In this document: positions 1 through 10,190 of the stretch, piece after piece | How the letters are laid out: each line of letters starts with the position of its first letter | How positions within the stretch are numbered: position 1 is the stretch's first letter | Assembly: GCA_030248195.1 (NCBI GenBank) | Contig: JASAND010028045.1 | Coordinates: 1 to 64,000 of the forward strand | Direction: 5' to 3' | Length of the DNA stretch: 64,000 nucleotides | Source of the DNA: Trissonchulus latispiculum | Taxonomy: Eukaryota; Nematoda; Enoplea; Enoplida; Ironidae | The notes under the pieces: model-generated | What the model saw: only the letters and a program-made list of their open reading frames with translations | The model's database searches: none | What the model was told of the DNA's origin: nothing | Made by a program: the position numbers and the translations under genes

Positions 1-475
1 CTTTTTGAGCCCTGACTTCTATCTTCTGCGGCAGGTGATCATTTTTCACTAAACTATTGAAAAGCAAATAAAGATAGAATTAGTGTGTTAGGTGTTATGT
101 TCATTTACATTATTCTGTACTTAAACGTGTATATACGTATAAATCAAAATTCAAACTACTGGAACATTTCAAATTCAGAAATTGTGAGTCATAAAGTACG
201 TACGTTTCTACCTACATTTAAAGCAGGAGATTCAGTCTAGGTTACTTTGGTCAAAAATAGCGTCGTTTGCAGAAATGAACAATAGTTTTGACAACGCCAA
301 TATAAAAATGACTAAAGAATTACCAAGCTAAAATGCGGAAGTAGCACCAAATTTAAAAAAGAATGCAACGTTTCCATTATGTTTTAACCGTAGATTTTTT
401 TAAAAATTTATCAGATCGTTGGGGCTGCCGCCCCAATCCCCCGCTCTAGTCTATATTGTCTTTGTAATTTATATG
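1..475. other. AT-rich stretch without a gene
   Basis: No coding signal is visible on either strand. The only structure is a short GC hairpin near 420-445, in which GGGGC and GCCCC flank TGCC. A similar hairpin sits at about 2011-2029. Confidence 0.6.
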
Positions 476-479
476 TTAA

Positions 480-1497
480 GGTGGTGGTATCCTTTTGTGC
501 AGTGCTTTTGTTGGTGATTTTTTGAAACGCTATAACTTTCGCAATTGTGGGAGTTGCAAAGAGCTTTATATATACATCGTTTTAAAGCTTATTGTCTGTA
601 CATTCACATGAGCTTACAGAACTGGCAAAATTGGCAAAAATAGCAGAATTTTTCTGACAAGTTGACATCTAACAGGATGAATATATACTCAAAAGTTTTT
701 TGAACATCGATTTCTCAAAACTGAAGAATCGGCCAAAAGTTCTTTTTGTGCCACGATATGAAAGACATATGGGCCGAGGGACGTTTTTTTTTTTTGGATT
801 CGGCTCAGTAGGTCTTAACTGTAGAGAAAATCGGCCAAATGCACAGTAACACGAAATTTCGCAACTTCGCATTGAGTTTTCTTGCTACGTACTCAATATG
901 TTTTAGCCCAAACCAAGAAAAACGTCCCTCCGCAGAAGTGCGAATTTTAATTCTGCCGAAAATCTCCGGAACCCGTCAGGTAGTTTTTGAGAAATCGATG
1001 TTCGAAACAAAATAATCGCAGTTTTGCCAAAATGGTTTTTCGGCCAAATTTCTAGCTGAAAGCAATAAAGTCAGGCTAATAGGCATTCATAAAATGCATT
1101 TGGTCGATGTATCAATTGAGTATAACTAAGCCAATTTTGCCCGTTATATGTGGCAGTGACTTTGAAAAACTGATTTCCTCGAAAATCGCCATTTTTTGAC
1201 CCTAAAAACAGTTTTTTGCTTATACAGACTTAACCACTGGAGATAGCTCAAAGGTTGTAAGAGCAAAAATGTTCATTTTCGAGTCCTCTTTCCAGCCATA
1301 ACAACCAATCCCGTGTCTTGTCTATCTACTGGGAGCCTAAGGCCAAAAACCAAAAACTTTCTTATCTTTTGGCCTAGGAATACGGGACTGGTCCTAAAAT
1401 GTTAAAGAGCACGGAAATAGGGTTATTGTAAGTTTTAGCCCTTGCGTAAAGGACTAAAGCCGTAGGAGTCAAAAATACCCGAAAGGAAACCAGCACC
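480..1497. mobile_element. TTAA-flanked DNA element, family 1, copy 1
   Basis: The segment is bounded by TTAA on both sides (476-479 and 1498-1501). Its ends are imperfect inverted repeats: GGTGGTGGTATCC on the left and GGAAACCAGCACC on the right. Two further copies occur at 27919-29281 and 50178-51474, and all three share the interior phrase that reads 'atttctcaaaact'. No transposase reading frame is visible, so this is a non-autonomous element. TTAA duplication is known for the piggyBac and Kolobok groups; I cannot say which mobilised this family. Confidence 0.75.
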
Positions 1498-1501
1498 TTA
1501 A

Positions 1502-2136
1502 GCTTGGACAAAGTTTGAATAGTCAATCAGTATTAAGCCGTACGTAGAATTACGAGACTTCATGCTACATCCTTCAATTGCATTTTTGATGCACGTTTCT
1601 CATACCATTTTCGTTGAAAATTTTTTGAAAACTTTCTCTTCGGGTTTTCTCGGCATGCTAGCTACCTATCCGAGCATGCCAGTATTTAAGAACTTTTATC
1701 GCGTAAATGCTAAAAACTACTAGGGATAGATCTGGATGGCAGTCCCGTCGTGGCGATTTGAAGGTAAGAAAAGTAGACAGGAAAAACAGAAAAAGGCTTA
1801 TATATATCCACAAATTTTGCGAGTGCGTATACATACGTATATATATTTCCAACATTTTCACCAGAGTTTCGATAGAAAAGTCTAAAATGTCATTCGATTT
1901 TAGCAAAAAAAAAGTGTTAATTTTTAAAAATTTTCTTGTTTCTGCAAGATGAAAGAAATTAAAGATTTTGAAGAACGATTTCATCCAAAAAGCAAAACGT
2001 TCTCAACTTTGGGGGCGCCGCCCCCCAGGCCCCGAATCGTATTCTGTTATTCTGATTATTGTTAGTACTCAATAATGTTACATATACGTAATATAATACA
2101 AGTAACAAAAATGCTCCGCACAAAAAGGGGATAATA
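1502..2136. other. No gene seen
   Basis: AT-rich DNA with runs of TATACGTA-like sequence around 1800-1850 and a GC hairpin near 2011-2029. Open frames here overlap on both strands and show no family resemblance. The block from about 2090 onward is repeated at about 6455 and leads into the 147-bp array in both places. Confidence 0.5.
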
Positions 2137-2214
2137 TGTGTGTTGGGCCTATGTCTGTCGTTTAAATTCCGGTTGAAAAGCAAGTATATAAATCCGACAC
2201 AGCAAGTTTGGGTG

Positions 2215-2745
2215 GGTGGTTCTATGGCGAAAGTTGTTCAGTTCGATGCGAGCCTTCATTTGACTCGAAATTTGACCACTTTTGAAAATTTTAATTTTTG
2301 ACACAAAATCGCCTAAGACCCCACCCCACCCCACCACACGCCACTACAGCCACTTTGAGAATGCAATACTATGACAAAAGTTGTTCAGCTCACTTAGGGC
2401 CTTCATTTTTGGTACTAAATTTGACCACTTTTAAAAATTTAATTTTTGGCCCAAAATCATTACCCCAAAATCGCTAAGCCCCACCCCACCACAGGCCTCT
2501 ACAGCCACTTTAGGTACGCAGTTTTACGACGAGTAATTGTTCAGTTCGATGCGGGCTTTCATTTGGTACCAAATTTGACCACTTTTGAAAATTTTAATTT
2601 TTGGCCCAAAATCGCCTAAGTCCCCACCCCACCTCACCACAGGCCTCTACAGCCACTTTAGGTACGCACTTTTACGACAAAAGTTGCTCAGTTCGATGCG
2701 GGCTTTCATTTGGTACCAAATTTGACCACTTTTGAAAATTTTAAT
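2215..2745. repeat. 147-bp tandem repeat, array 1 (about 3.5 units)
   Basis: Units are recognised by a shared phrase (gacaaaagttg.tcag) followed by TTTGACCACTTTTGAAAATT and a CCCCACCCCACC block. Anchor positions at about 2228, 2372, 2528 and 2676 give spacings near 147-156 bp. The same unit forms a longer array at 6575-7547, preceded there by the same leader sequence, so leader plus array were duplicated together. No reading frame is conserved through the units. Confidence 0.85.
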
Positions 2746-2757
2746 TTTTGATGATGG

Positions 2758-3192
2758 ATGATGAGGCATGATTTCCAATGCTATTCTGCACGTGCCTGCA
2801 GAATTTCAGACGATTGCAAGTTATCTGTAGTTAGTTATAGGCCGTGCTGTACTTTCGCAGCACTCTACTACAGCGCAACTAGGCGCAAACGTCACTGCCA
2901 AGAAAGGAGACTTATACGGCATCATTTCCAATGCTATTCTGCACGTGCCTGCAGAATTTCAGACGATTGCAACTTTTGTGTAGCTAGTTATAGGCCGTGC
3001 TGTACTTTCGCAGCACTCTACTACAGCGCAACTAGACACAAACGTCACTGCCAAAAAAGGATACTTATACGGCATGATTTCCAATGCTATTCTGCACGTG
3101 CCTGCAGAATTTCAGACGATTGCAAGTTATCTGTAGTTAGTTATAGGCCGTGCTGTACTTCTGCAGCACTCTACTGCAGCGCAACCATGTAG
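2758..3192 (+). repeat. 153-bp tandem repeat (nearly 3 units) with a fortuitously open frame
   Basis: The phrase atttccaatgctattctgca recurs at 2771, 2924 and 3077, exactly 153 bp apart. As 153 is a multiple of three, one frame stays open for 144 codons and spells a Cys-rich 51-residue repeat. The first and third units differ at several bases. The frame starts inside the repeat and has no recognisable family, splice context or signal peptide, so I read it as a minisatellite, not a gene. Confidence 0.8.
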
Positions 3193-4184
3193 TAACATCG
3201 TAATAAGTATACGAAACCTATCTATAATAGTTTGTCATGTCCCAAACTATCTGTATGCCGAATTTCAAATGCCGGTGACAAATGAATAACTTGTTATCGA
3301 CGGTGCTGTGTTTGGGGCAGCACATACAGCACGGTGGAAGCTAGAGAGTGCGCCAACTAACATAGCTACAGTTCCCCCTTACTACAGACACTATTATCAC
3401 CAAGTTTCATATGTTTAGCCGTTTACAGTAGTCTACAGACAGCGTGCTATGGTTGCTGCATTACAGTACAGCACGATAGCAGCACCGCCCAGCGCTGCGA
3501 CTATGCTCATCGTGTTCAGCGACCCCGATAACCCTTATATGCGTCCCACTATATGGCCCAAAACAGCATATTTAGGCCTATTTTTGACTATTTCCTGTAG
3601 AGTTGGGACTTAGAAATTTTCCGAAAATGGCCATTTGGCCGGACCAACTTTGGGCCGGCCGCCTGAACGATCCTGGCCAGATATCGAAAATCGCCCTCGT
3701 TATGACACGCTACCTATCCCAAAGTTTCTTATGCAACAGGCCGCGTCTCTGTAGCTTGTTCCCTGAGCCCTGTAGCCGTGACACAAAATTGGCCTTTTTT
3801 GGCCATCTTAGCGGTCAGGCCACCTTTGGCCGGCCGCACAGGTGGCCGGCCGGGCCGGGCAGCGGAAAATTGTCCAAAAGGTACGTTAACACAAATACTA
3901 CTCTCAGAAAAACCAAACTTCACCGGCTGAAAATGCCCACATCGTTCAGTTTGTGAGTTAGACTAAAACGGCTTCCCCAAGCGTGACTTACACGGAAAAA
4001 AAAACAAACGGACCTAACTTGTCCGGAAGCGAAAATTTTCAAAGTTGAAAATTTTGACCAAAACTTTTTTGCTATTTGTTGTACTCGTCGTGCTGATTCC
4101 AACGATACCAAATTTGTCTAGTTTGGCTGAGTATTTAGCTGGCACGGTGCTCGAACGGGTCTCCAAGGGCCGCGCTGAGCCTTT
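3193..4184. other. Repeat-derived stretch, no gene seen
   Basis: Around 3600-3870 the DNA is rich in GGCCGG and CCGGCC words, which generates spurious open frames on both strands. From about 3880 to 4185 the sequence distantly resembles the repeat units at 9800-10030 and 10560-10830, which also run into an ATATTATAGGGG hairpin. Nothing looks like a conserved protein. Confidence 0.5.
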
Positions 4185-4192
4185 TACACCCA

Positions 4193-4229
4193 TATTATAG
4201 GGGGAGCGCTATCGCGCCCCCCTATAATA
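4193..4229. repeat. 37-bp GC-rich hairpin abutting the CCT6 exon
   Basis: TATTATAGGGGG and CCCCCCTATAATA form arms around a GCGC core and a TATC loop, with one unpaired A in the left arm. Related sequences occur at 10012 (left half only) and 10796 (a complete palindrome around CGCTG). The right arm ends within five bases of the last CCT6-like codon. It may be the end of a mobile element. Confidence 0.75.
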
Positions 4230-4233
4230 ATCA

Positions 4234-4371
4234 CATTTTGAGAGTTCCCTTCGGGCCCAAGTTTGTCTTCATGACTTCCTGAAGACCACGAGCGGCTGAA
4301 ATGTTGACCTGCAAGGCAGCAGCTGAACGGGCCAGTTCAGCCTTTGGATTCAGACACAAAATGCTTGACAT
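4234..4371 (-). pseudogene. CCT6: CCT6 (TCP-1 zeta) first exon, isolated
   Basis: Read on the minus strand, the exon starts with ATG at 4371 and encodes 46 residues matching the N-terminus of the zeta subunit of the cytosolic chaperonin CCT/TRiC, the double-ring ATP-dependent machine that folds actin and tubulin. Diagnostic pieces are [19 protein letters not shown] and [11 protein letters not shown]; the last is the conserved ATP-site loop of group II chaperonins. The family is about 530 residues long, so this is under a tenth of the protein. A TGA follows the KM codons at once, and no clean GT donor is seen (the best is AAAAT/GTGATT). A palindromic hairpin starts five bases further on. No second exon is visible from 1 to 4190. 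It is either a genuine first exon with a long intron running off the window, or a fragment captured by or broken by an element. The protein match is strong; functionality is doubtful. Confidence 0.7.
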
Positions 4372-4906
4372 AGTTCCTTGCAGACGTTGAAAGTTCCCAC
4401 TGAAAAGTAACCTAAAAGATAGCACTATAGCCTCAGTTTCACTATAGCAGGGGGGTGGGGGGTTTGGGGGTATCCCCCCAAACGTTTCGACCAACTTTAC
4501 CCTCCCCCCCCAGATTTTTTGACTATATATCCCTCCCCCCACTTTTGGCTACTACCCTGAACCCCCCCACCTCTTTTTGGGGCCAAAAAGTTAGCTAAGT
4601 TTTGCTAAAAAATGCTCATTTTTTGAAATTTTTTTCTCAAATTTTGGCTTGAAATCGGTTTAAAACGGTGTAAAAACGCCTAAAACGATAAAAACTGGCC
4701 TTATTTTGACAAAAAAGCGTTAAAATACAAAAAACTTTGCGTTTTAGAGGCCATTTTTTGAATTTTCTGAGGTCCGAATTTTGGGGGGAGGTTCAGGGGG
4801 TATATACACTCAAAGGTGTAAGGTGGGGGGAGGGTTGGGGGGGGGGGTAGCCCCCCAAGCATTTTTTCACCCCCCCCCCCCCCCCAGAAATTTTGGGGGG
4901 GGGACG

Positions 4907-5352
4907 CATAGGTGCACCAGGCTACAGTTTACCCCCTGTGAGACCCCCCCCCGGAGAGGCCAGTCCCCCCTCCCCCCATACCCGACCTCGACTACTCCCC
5001 CTTCCAAGTTGAGCTCAGACCCCCTCCCCCCTAAAATGGGGTCCAAACAAAAGGAAAAATGCTAAATTTTCGCAAAAATTTTTGCAATTTTTCAAAAATT
5101 TTCTGAAAAAATTGTCTAGAAACAGTTAAAAACGCTAAAAAATAGGTTTTAAAACGCAATACGAGTGGTTTTTGATTAGATTTATGTCGAAAATAATCGA
5201 GTTTATGTCCAAAAAGAGCCATTTTTAGCTGAAAAAATTTGGGTACAGTTTGGGTAGCTTTTTTTGAAAATTTCCGATTTTTGAGACCCCCCCCAAGCCA
5301 GATTTGGACTTTTTACTCCCCCCCCCCCACCCAAACAGGTGGTACACCTATG
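4907..5352. mobile_element. 446-bp CATAGGTG element with perfect 8-bp target duplication
   Basis: It begins CATAGGTGCACCAGGCTACA and ends GGTGGTACACCTATG, and is flanked on both sides by GGGGGACG (4899-4906 and 5353-5360). A sister copy lies at 13069-13509 with a different perfect 8-bp duplication. It is non-coding and nested in the older element at 4811-6090. The length of the duplication and CA..TG ends suggest a hAT-type non-autonomous element. Confidence 0.88.
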
Positions 5353-5612
5353 GGGGGACGTCACCCCCCAACTAGGGGAGGGGGGGGGGTAGTCGCGCCG
5401 AAGGCGCGAAAATTGGCCAAAAATAGGGTATATATTTTAAGAGTAAATTTTGCAAAAATTTTCAAAAAGTCCAAATTTTTGGCTTAAAGGATATATTTGT
5501 TATTGCGAGAAATACAAGTTTTTAATAGTTTTATGGACTTTTTGACTGAATATTAGCCTGCTTTTGAACTTAGAAACACCTGGACAATCAAGTTTTAGAG
5601 TTTAAAACCACT

Positions 5613-5874
5613 CAGGTCCGTCCGCACCTAGGGGGGGTTCAAGGGGTCTAGACGCCCCCCCCCCCCTTTTGAGATGACAAAATAGAAAATTTTTGCCATT
5701 TTTATAGCAAAAACAGCTATTTTTAAAAAATTTTCGCGCCGTCGGCGCGATAATTTACTTTTTTCAAGAAATAAACATCCAATGTACGATTTTTGAGCAG
5801 AAATGCGAAAATTCTTCAACTTACCTTGTAAATTTTACCTTGGACCCCCCCTTTCAAAATCCTGGGTGCGGGCC
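5613..5874. mobile_element. 262-bp insertion with 10-bp direct repeats
   Basis: TAAAACCACT is present on both sides (5603-5612 and 5875-5884). The segment starts CAGGTCCGTCCGCACC and ends CCTGGGTGCGGGCC, giving weak inverted ends. The uninterrupted sequence TTTAAAACCACTGTCTAATG is present in the related element at about 22164-22183, which shows the empty site. It is non-coding and contains its own GC hairpin at about 5735-5752. Confidence 0.75.
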
Positions 5875-6170
5875 TAAAACCACTGTCTAATGTAAAAATT
5901 ACTTCATGATTCGATGTTTATTAGTATATATTACAAACGGCTGAAAATGCGATTTTTGACATAAAAATTGAAAAATTGTTTTGGGGGAGGGTTGGGGGGG
6001 TCGGGGGGGGGGGGTTGGGGGGTCTCCAGAGGGCCCCCAGAAAATGTTGGGGGGGAGCCTCCCCCACCCCAAATCTCCGTTACACCTATGGGTACACTAC
6101 ACATCACATTTCGGGGGTCGACCACAAAATGTCCGAAGTTTGCCCCCCCAAACCAAAATTTCCGGTGAAA

Positions 6171-6343
6171 CTATGATAATATCTAATAAGATGATAATCA
6201 AAACGCTAGCGAATAAGGTTGGTCTGGCTTGGCTCTGGGTGTCTACGTTTTGATTATCATCTTATTTGAATTTCATTGTATCCTCTGGGATCCGTGGACT
6301 GGTAGCTGTTTTGACTGTATCTTTCTCTATGATAATATCTAAT
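6171..6343. repeat. Palindromic insertion between 17-bp direct repeats
   Basis: CTATGATAATATCTAAT occurs at 6171-6187 and again at 6327-6343. Between the two copies, TAAGATGATAATCAAAACG and its reverse complement form arms at about 6187-6205 and 6247-6265. It could be a short insertion with a long target duplication; its class is unknown. Confidence 0.6.
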
Positions 6344-6574
6344 GTTATATATACGTAGGGCAGGGTTTTTTCAAAATCGGGACTGTGAAAATTTAAATTT
6401 CCGTGTTTTTTTGTTTGAAAGTTTGTAAAATTTAAAACTGGTGTTTTCCAAATATAATACAAGTAACAAAAATGCTCCGCACAAAAGGGGATAATATGTG
6501 TGTTGGGCCTATGTCTGTCGTTTAAATTCCGGTTGAGAAAGCAAGTATATAAATCCGACACAGCAAGTTTGGGT

Positions 6575-7547
6575 GGGTGGTTCTATGGCGAAAGTTGTTC
6601 AGTTCGATGCGAGCCTTCATTTGACTCGAAATTTGACCACTTTTGAAAATTTTAATTTTTGACACAAAATCGCCTAAGTCCCCACCCCACCCCACCACAG
6701 CACTCTACAGCCACTTTGAGCATGCAATTCTATGACAAAAGTTGTTCAGCTCACTTAGGGCCTTCATTTGGTACTAAATTTGACCACTTTTGAAAATTTT
6801 AATTTTTGGCCCAAAATCGCTTAAGTCCCCACCCCACCCCACCACAGGCCTCTACAGCCACTTTAGGTACGCAGTTTTACGACAAAAGTTGCTCAGTTCG
6901 ATGCGGGCTTTCATTTGGTACCAAATTTGACCACTTTTGAAAATTTTAATTTTTGGCCCAAAATCGCCTAAGTCCCCACCCCACCTCACCACAGGCCTCT
7001 ACAGCCACTTTAGGTACGCACTTTTACGACAAAAGTTGCTCAGTTCGATGCGGGCTTTCATTTGGTACCAAATTTGACCACTTTTGAAAATTTTAATTTT
7101 TGACCCAAAATCGCCTAAGTCCCCACCCCACCCCACCACAGGCCTCTACAGCCACTTTAGGTACGCACTTCTACGACAAAAGTTGCTCAGTTCGATGCGG
7201 GCTTTCATTTGGTACCAAATTTGACCACTTTTGAAAATTTTAATTTTTGACCCAAAATCGCCAAGTCCCCACCCCACCCCACCACAGCCTCTACAGCCAC
7301 TTTGGGTACGCACTTCTATGACAAAAGTTGCTCAGTTCAATTCGGGCTTTCATTTGGTACCAAATAAGACCGCTTTTGAAAAATTTAATTTTTGACCCAA
7401 AATCGCCTAAGTCCCCACCCCCACCCTACCACAGCACTCTACAGCCACTTTGGGTATGCAGTTCTATGACAAAAGTTGCTCAACTCACTTAGGGCTTTCA
7501 TTTGATACCAAATTCGCCCACTTTTGAGAAACTTTATTTTCGACCAT
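6575..7547. repeat. 147-bp tandem repeat, array 2 (about 6.5 units)
   Basis: Anchor phrases at 6588, 6734, 6881, 7028, 7175, 7320 and 7468 are 145-148 bp apart. Each unit carries TTTGACCACTTTTGAAAATT, a CCCCACCCCACCACAG block and a tctacagccactttgggtacg-like phrase. The array is preceded by the leader also seen before array 1 and runs straight into the 163-bp array. It is not coding. Confidence 0.9.
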
Positions 7548-8165
7548 TTGACCCTCCCGCCCGACTGACCCTTCAAACGGCAAAGTAGAACCAGCCCAGC
7601 AAAATAGGTACGTCGGACGGCAAAACGAATACCGGGAATGAGTTGGGCACACCAGAAAACCCCTATAGACAAAGTTTTGAGAGGCCAGGTAGAGCCTACT
7701 ATGGACCTCCAGGAAGCGGTTTCCGACTTGACCCTCCAGACGGCAAAGTAGAACCAGCCCAGCAATATAGACACGTCGGACGGCAAAACGGATACCGGGA
7801 ATGAGCTGGGCACACCAGAAAACCCCTACAGACAAAGTTTTGAGAGGCCAGGTAGAGCCTACTATGGACCTCCAGGAAGCGGTTTCCGACTTGACCCTCC
7901 CGACGGCAAAGTAGAACCAGCCCAGCAATATAGACACGTCGGGCGGCAAAACGGATACCGGGAATGAGCTGGGCACACCAGAAAACCCCTATAGACAAAG
8001 TTTTGAGAGGCCAGGTAGAGCCTACTATGGACCTCCAGGAAGCAATTTCCGACTTGACCCTCCCGACGGCAAAGTGGAACCAGCCCAGCAAGATGGGTGG
8101 GTCTAACGGTAAAACTGACTGCGGGAATCGATTCTCCGTGCCAGAAAACCATTGTGTGGAAGGTC
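7548..8165. repeat. 163-bp tandem repeat (about 3.7 units)
   Basis: The phrase CAAAGTAGAACCAGCCCAGC recurs at 7581, 7744 and 7907, with CAAAGTGG at 8070, exactly 163 bp apart each time. Open frames of 96-163 codons on the minus strand arise because the unit lacks stops; 163 is not a multiple of three, so the same peptide words appear in rotating frames, which argues against coding. A single divergent unit lies at 10046-10190. Confidence 0.9.
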
Positions 8166-8529
8166 TGAGCTTTTAAGGTTGAGTAGAAGATAGCGAGAAA
8201 TTTCGATTTTTCATTTTTCGAATTTTCGCCGTTTTTGACGGACCACTGTGTTCGCTAGGGAGGTGATAGAGAAACGCAACCTGGACCGTTAGTTAGTTCA
8301 ATATATGTAATTTCTGAATATAAAAAGAAATCAGCTCCAGCGACCTGAGCGACGACCACAAAAATGGTCAGTTTTCGCTATGAGACGACGTTGCGGCGCC
8401 ACTGCGGCGCTGTGGCGCAGCTGCGGCGCAAAAAAAGTTGTGATTCTTAAATTCTTTAGAGGGTACTACTAGACCCCATAGCCCTTTAGGTTGGCCCACC
8501 GCTGCAGATCACGTGAAAGCGGCGAACAT
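8166..8529. other. No gene seen
   Basis: Short stretch with a run of GCGGCGC words (about 8390-8430) that can pair with themselves. It has no protein-like reading frame. Confidence 0.5.
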
Positions 8530-8533
8530 TATA

Positions 8534-9791
8534 GCAAGGTTCACAAAAAAAAATCAAAAATCGAAATTTTGCTGGCAATTTCGCAAATGAAGTCCGATCG
8601 AAAAACTTTTGGTACGTATGGAACGGCAGTGACCCCCTCTACATATGGTGCAAATTTCATGCCGGTAGCCCTCATGTAGCGTGAGTAATAAAAAATTTTT
8701 GTGATTTTTTTTGTGAACGAATTCACAAAAAAAATCACTTGTTCACAAAAAAAATCACCACCGGATCTGATCTCAGGATATAGCTACGAAATTTTTCTTT
8801 TCATGCATAAATAGAGCATAGTCCATAGTGTTATTATGTAAAAAAATTTGGACCCCAAATTTTTTTTGCACAGGCTGAACTTCGAATTTTGGTTCTCGGC
8901 CCCCGGGTCCAAAGTGGCTACCCAGGCCAATGTGCTTGACCTTTATTATTGATACCAGGAAGCTAGGAATCCACTTATTTTGTGTTCTATTGCTCTAGTA
9001 AGCACAGAACAAACAATTTGGCGGAGTAATTTCGAATCTGGAATGGTCACGTGACTTGGCCTAGGGTCACGTGAACTGGGTCGGGGTCACGTGACTGACC
9101 AAAAATTTTATTTCAAGGCCCCAGAAGCCTAAAAACTCGCCTATATAGGTTTTTCGGTGCGTAGAATTCAAATTTGGCATTAGTTTTTAGGTAGCGTTTG
9201 CCCAGATAGGTGATCCTGACCACCCCCTGGGTCCGGAGGGTCCGGGCCGGGTCCATCGGCCGGACCGTCTGTCAGAAGGGGGTTGAGGTACCTAAAACAT
9301 GCTCTATATAGGTTTTCCGGGTAGCTGAGCTTGAATTTTGCATTAGTTTTACCCTAGCGGTTGCCCCAGAGGCATTTTATAAATAGTTGATAGTGATTTT
9401 TCTTTTGTGAACTTGTTCACAAAAAAAAAATCACCCGCCGGTGGCGAACCCAGAGGACATGGCAGGGAATCCAATATATGGTTGGATAGCTTAGAGTTAG
9501 GACATGTCACATGCATAATATGGGGTAGCTGCGCAAAGTCCATAGTGAGTACCAGCAAAAATTTCAATTTTGGTCCGGAGTTGTCCGAGGGTCCGATTTT
9601 GGGTGGGTCGACTATTTTGGGCACCCTAGTCGGAGGAGTTGGACCTCGGCAGCCAAACTTATATATGTTAGGGTTGGGACTTGTGGCTATTACCATGCAA
9701 AAAATTTTCCGGCTGCGGCTTGTTGTTAGCCGTCTAGGTGGGTGATTTTTTTTGTGAATTTTCGGGGTGATTTTTTTTTTGTGAACCTTGC
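8534..9791. mobile_element. 1.26-kb element flanked by TATA, copy A
   Basis: The segment begins GCAAGGTTCACAAAAAAAAA and ends in the inverse, TGTGAACCTTGC, with TATA on both sides (8530-8533 and 9792-9795). A second copy in opposite orientation lies at 14756-15991. Inside, the word TTCAC-A(8)-TCAC or its inverse recurs near 8697-8760, 9392-9434 and 9743-9787, so the element looks modular. It contains three CACGTGAC-like words at about 9047-9095. There is no long conserved frame, so it is non-autonomous. The duplication could be TATA or TA (Tc1/mariner-like). Confidence 0.85.
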
Positions 9792-9799
9792 TATATGTA

Positions 9800-10040
9800 C
9801 AATACGTACAACCATCAAATAGGAGAAACCGGAAAAAACATCGCCGCCATAACCGGTCCGGGGCGCAACTTTTTAACGGTAAGTGATACGGGGCTGAAAC
9901 TTCACAGACATACTAAACTCGATGTGCTCTACAATTTGCGCATGAAATCTGCGCAGGATCTGCACAGGATTTTGCGCAGCTTATTTTACACTGTCTCCAG
10001 CCACTTTTCACACATATTATAGGGGTCGCTGCCGCGAAAT
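9800..10040. repeat. Dispersed repeat ending in an ATATTATAGGGG half-hairpin
   Basis: GAGAAACCGGAAAAAA, CGCAACTTTTTAACGG and a CTGCGCAGG-rich block occur in the same order at 10580-10830, followed in both places by CATATTATAGGGGTCGCTG. Here the right half of the hairpin is missing and the sequence goes directly into a single 163-bp unit. Confidence 0.7.
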
Positions 10041-10045
10041 AGAGC

Positions 10046-10190
10046 CTAGTATGGACCTCCAGGAAGCGGTTACCGACCTGACCCCTCAGACGGTCAAGTG
10101 GAACCAGCCCAGCAACTTGAGTTACTCGGGCAGCAAAACTGATAGCGGGAATCGATTCTCCGTCCCAAAAAACCTTTGTATGCAAAATGT
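10046..10190. repeat. Single divergent 163-bp unit
   Basis: The phrases TATGGACCTCCAGGAAGCGG and GAACCAGCCCAGCAA appear in the same order as in the array at 7548-8165, with more substitutions. It is an isolated unit outside the array. Confidence 0.75.

Larger units (their letters stand above)
4811..6090. mobile_element. CATAGGTGTAA-type element carrying two nested insertions
   Basis: The ends are CAAAGGTGTAAGG (4811) and CGTTACACCTATG (to 6090), flanked by 8-bp repeats TATACACT and GGTACACT (6 of 8 match). The interior shares blocks with the copies at 16930-17473 and 21057-22365: long G and C runs, a CGCGCC..GGCGCG hairpin, and the phrase 'aaaatgcgatttttgacataaaa'-like near the right end. 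Two other elements lie inside it, at 4907-5352 and 5613-5874. No transposase is encoded. Eight-base duplications are typical of hAT elements. Confidence 0.7.

Noticed and set aside
2758..3192. Cys-rich secreted peptide gene
   Set aside because: The frame begins within a tandem repeat, has no signal peptide and its openness follows from the 153-bp period.
7439..8152. Overlapping minus-strand frames of 96-163 codons with shared peptide words
   Set aside because: They come from the 163-bp array; the unit is not a multiple of three, so the words rotate through frames, and no start, splice or family signal fits.
2215..8165. CRISPR-like array
   Set aside because: Units are contiguous tandem repeats without unique spacers, in a eukaryotic genome.
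9349..9745. Overlapping frames on both strands inside the TATA-flanked element (also 14798-15125)
   Set aside because: The two element copies conserve DNA evenly with indels, and the frames have no transposase motif.
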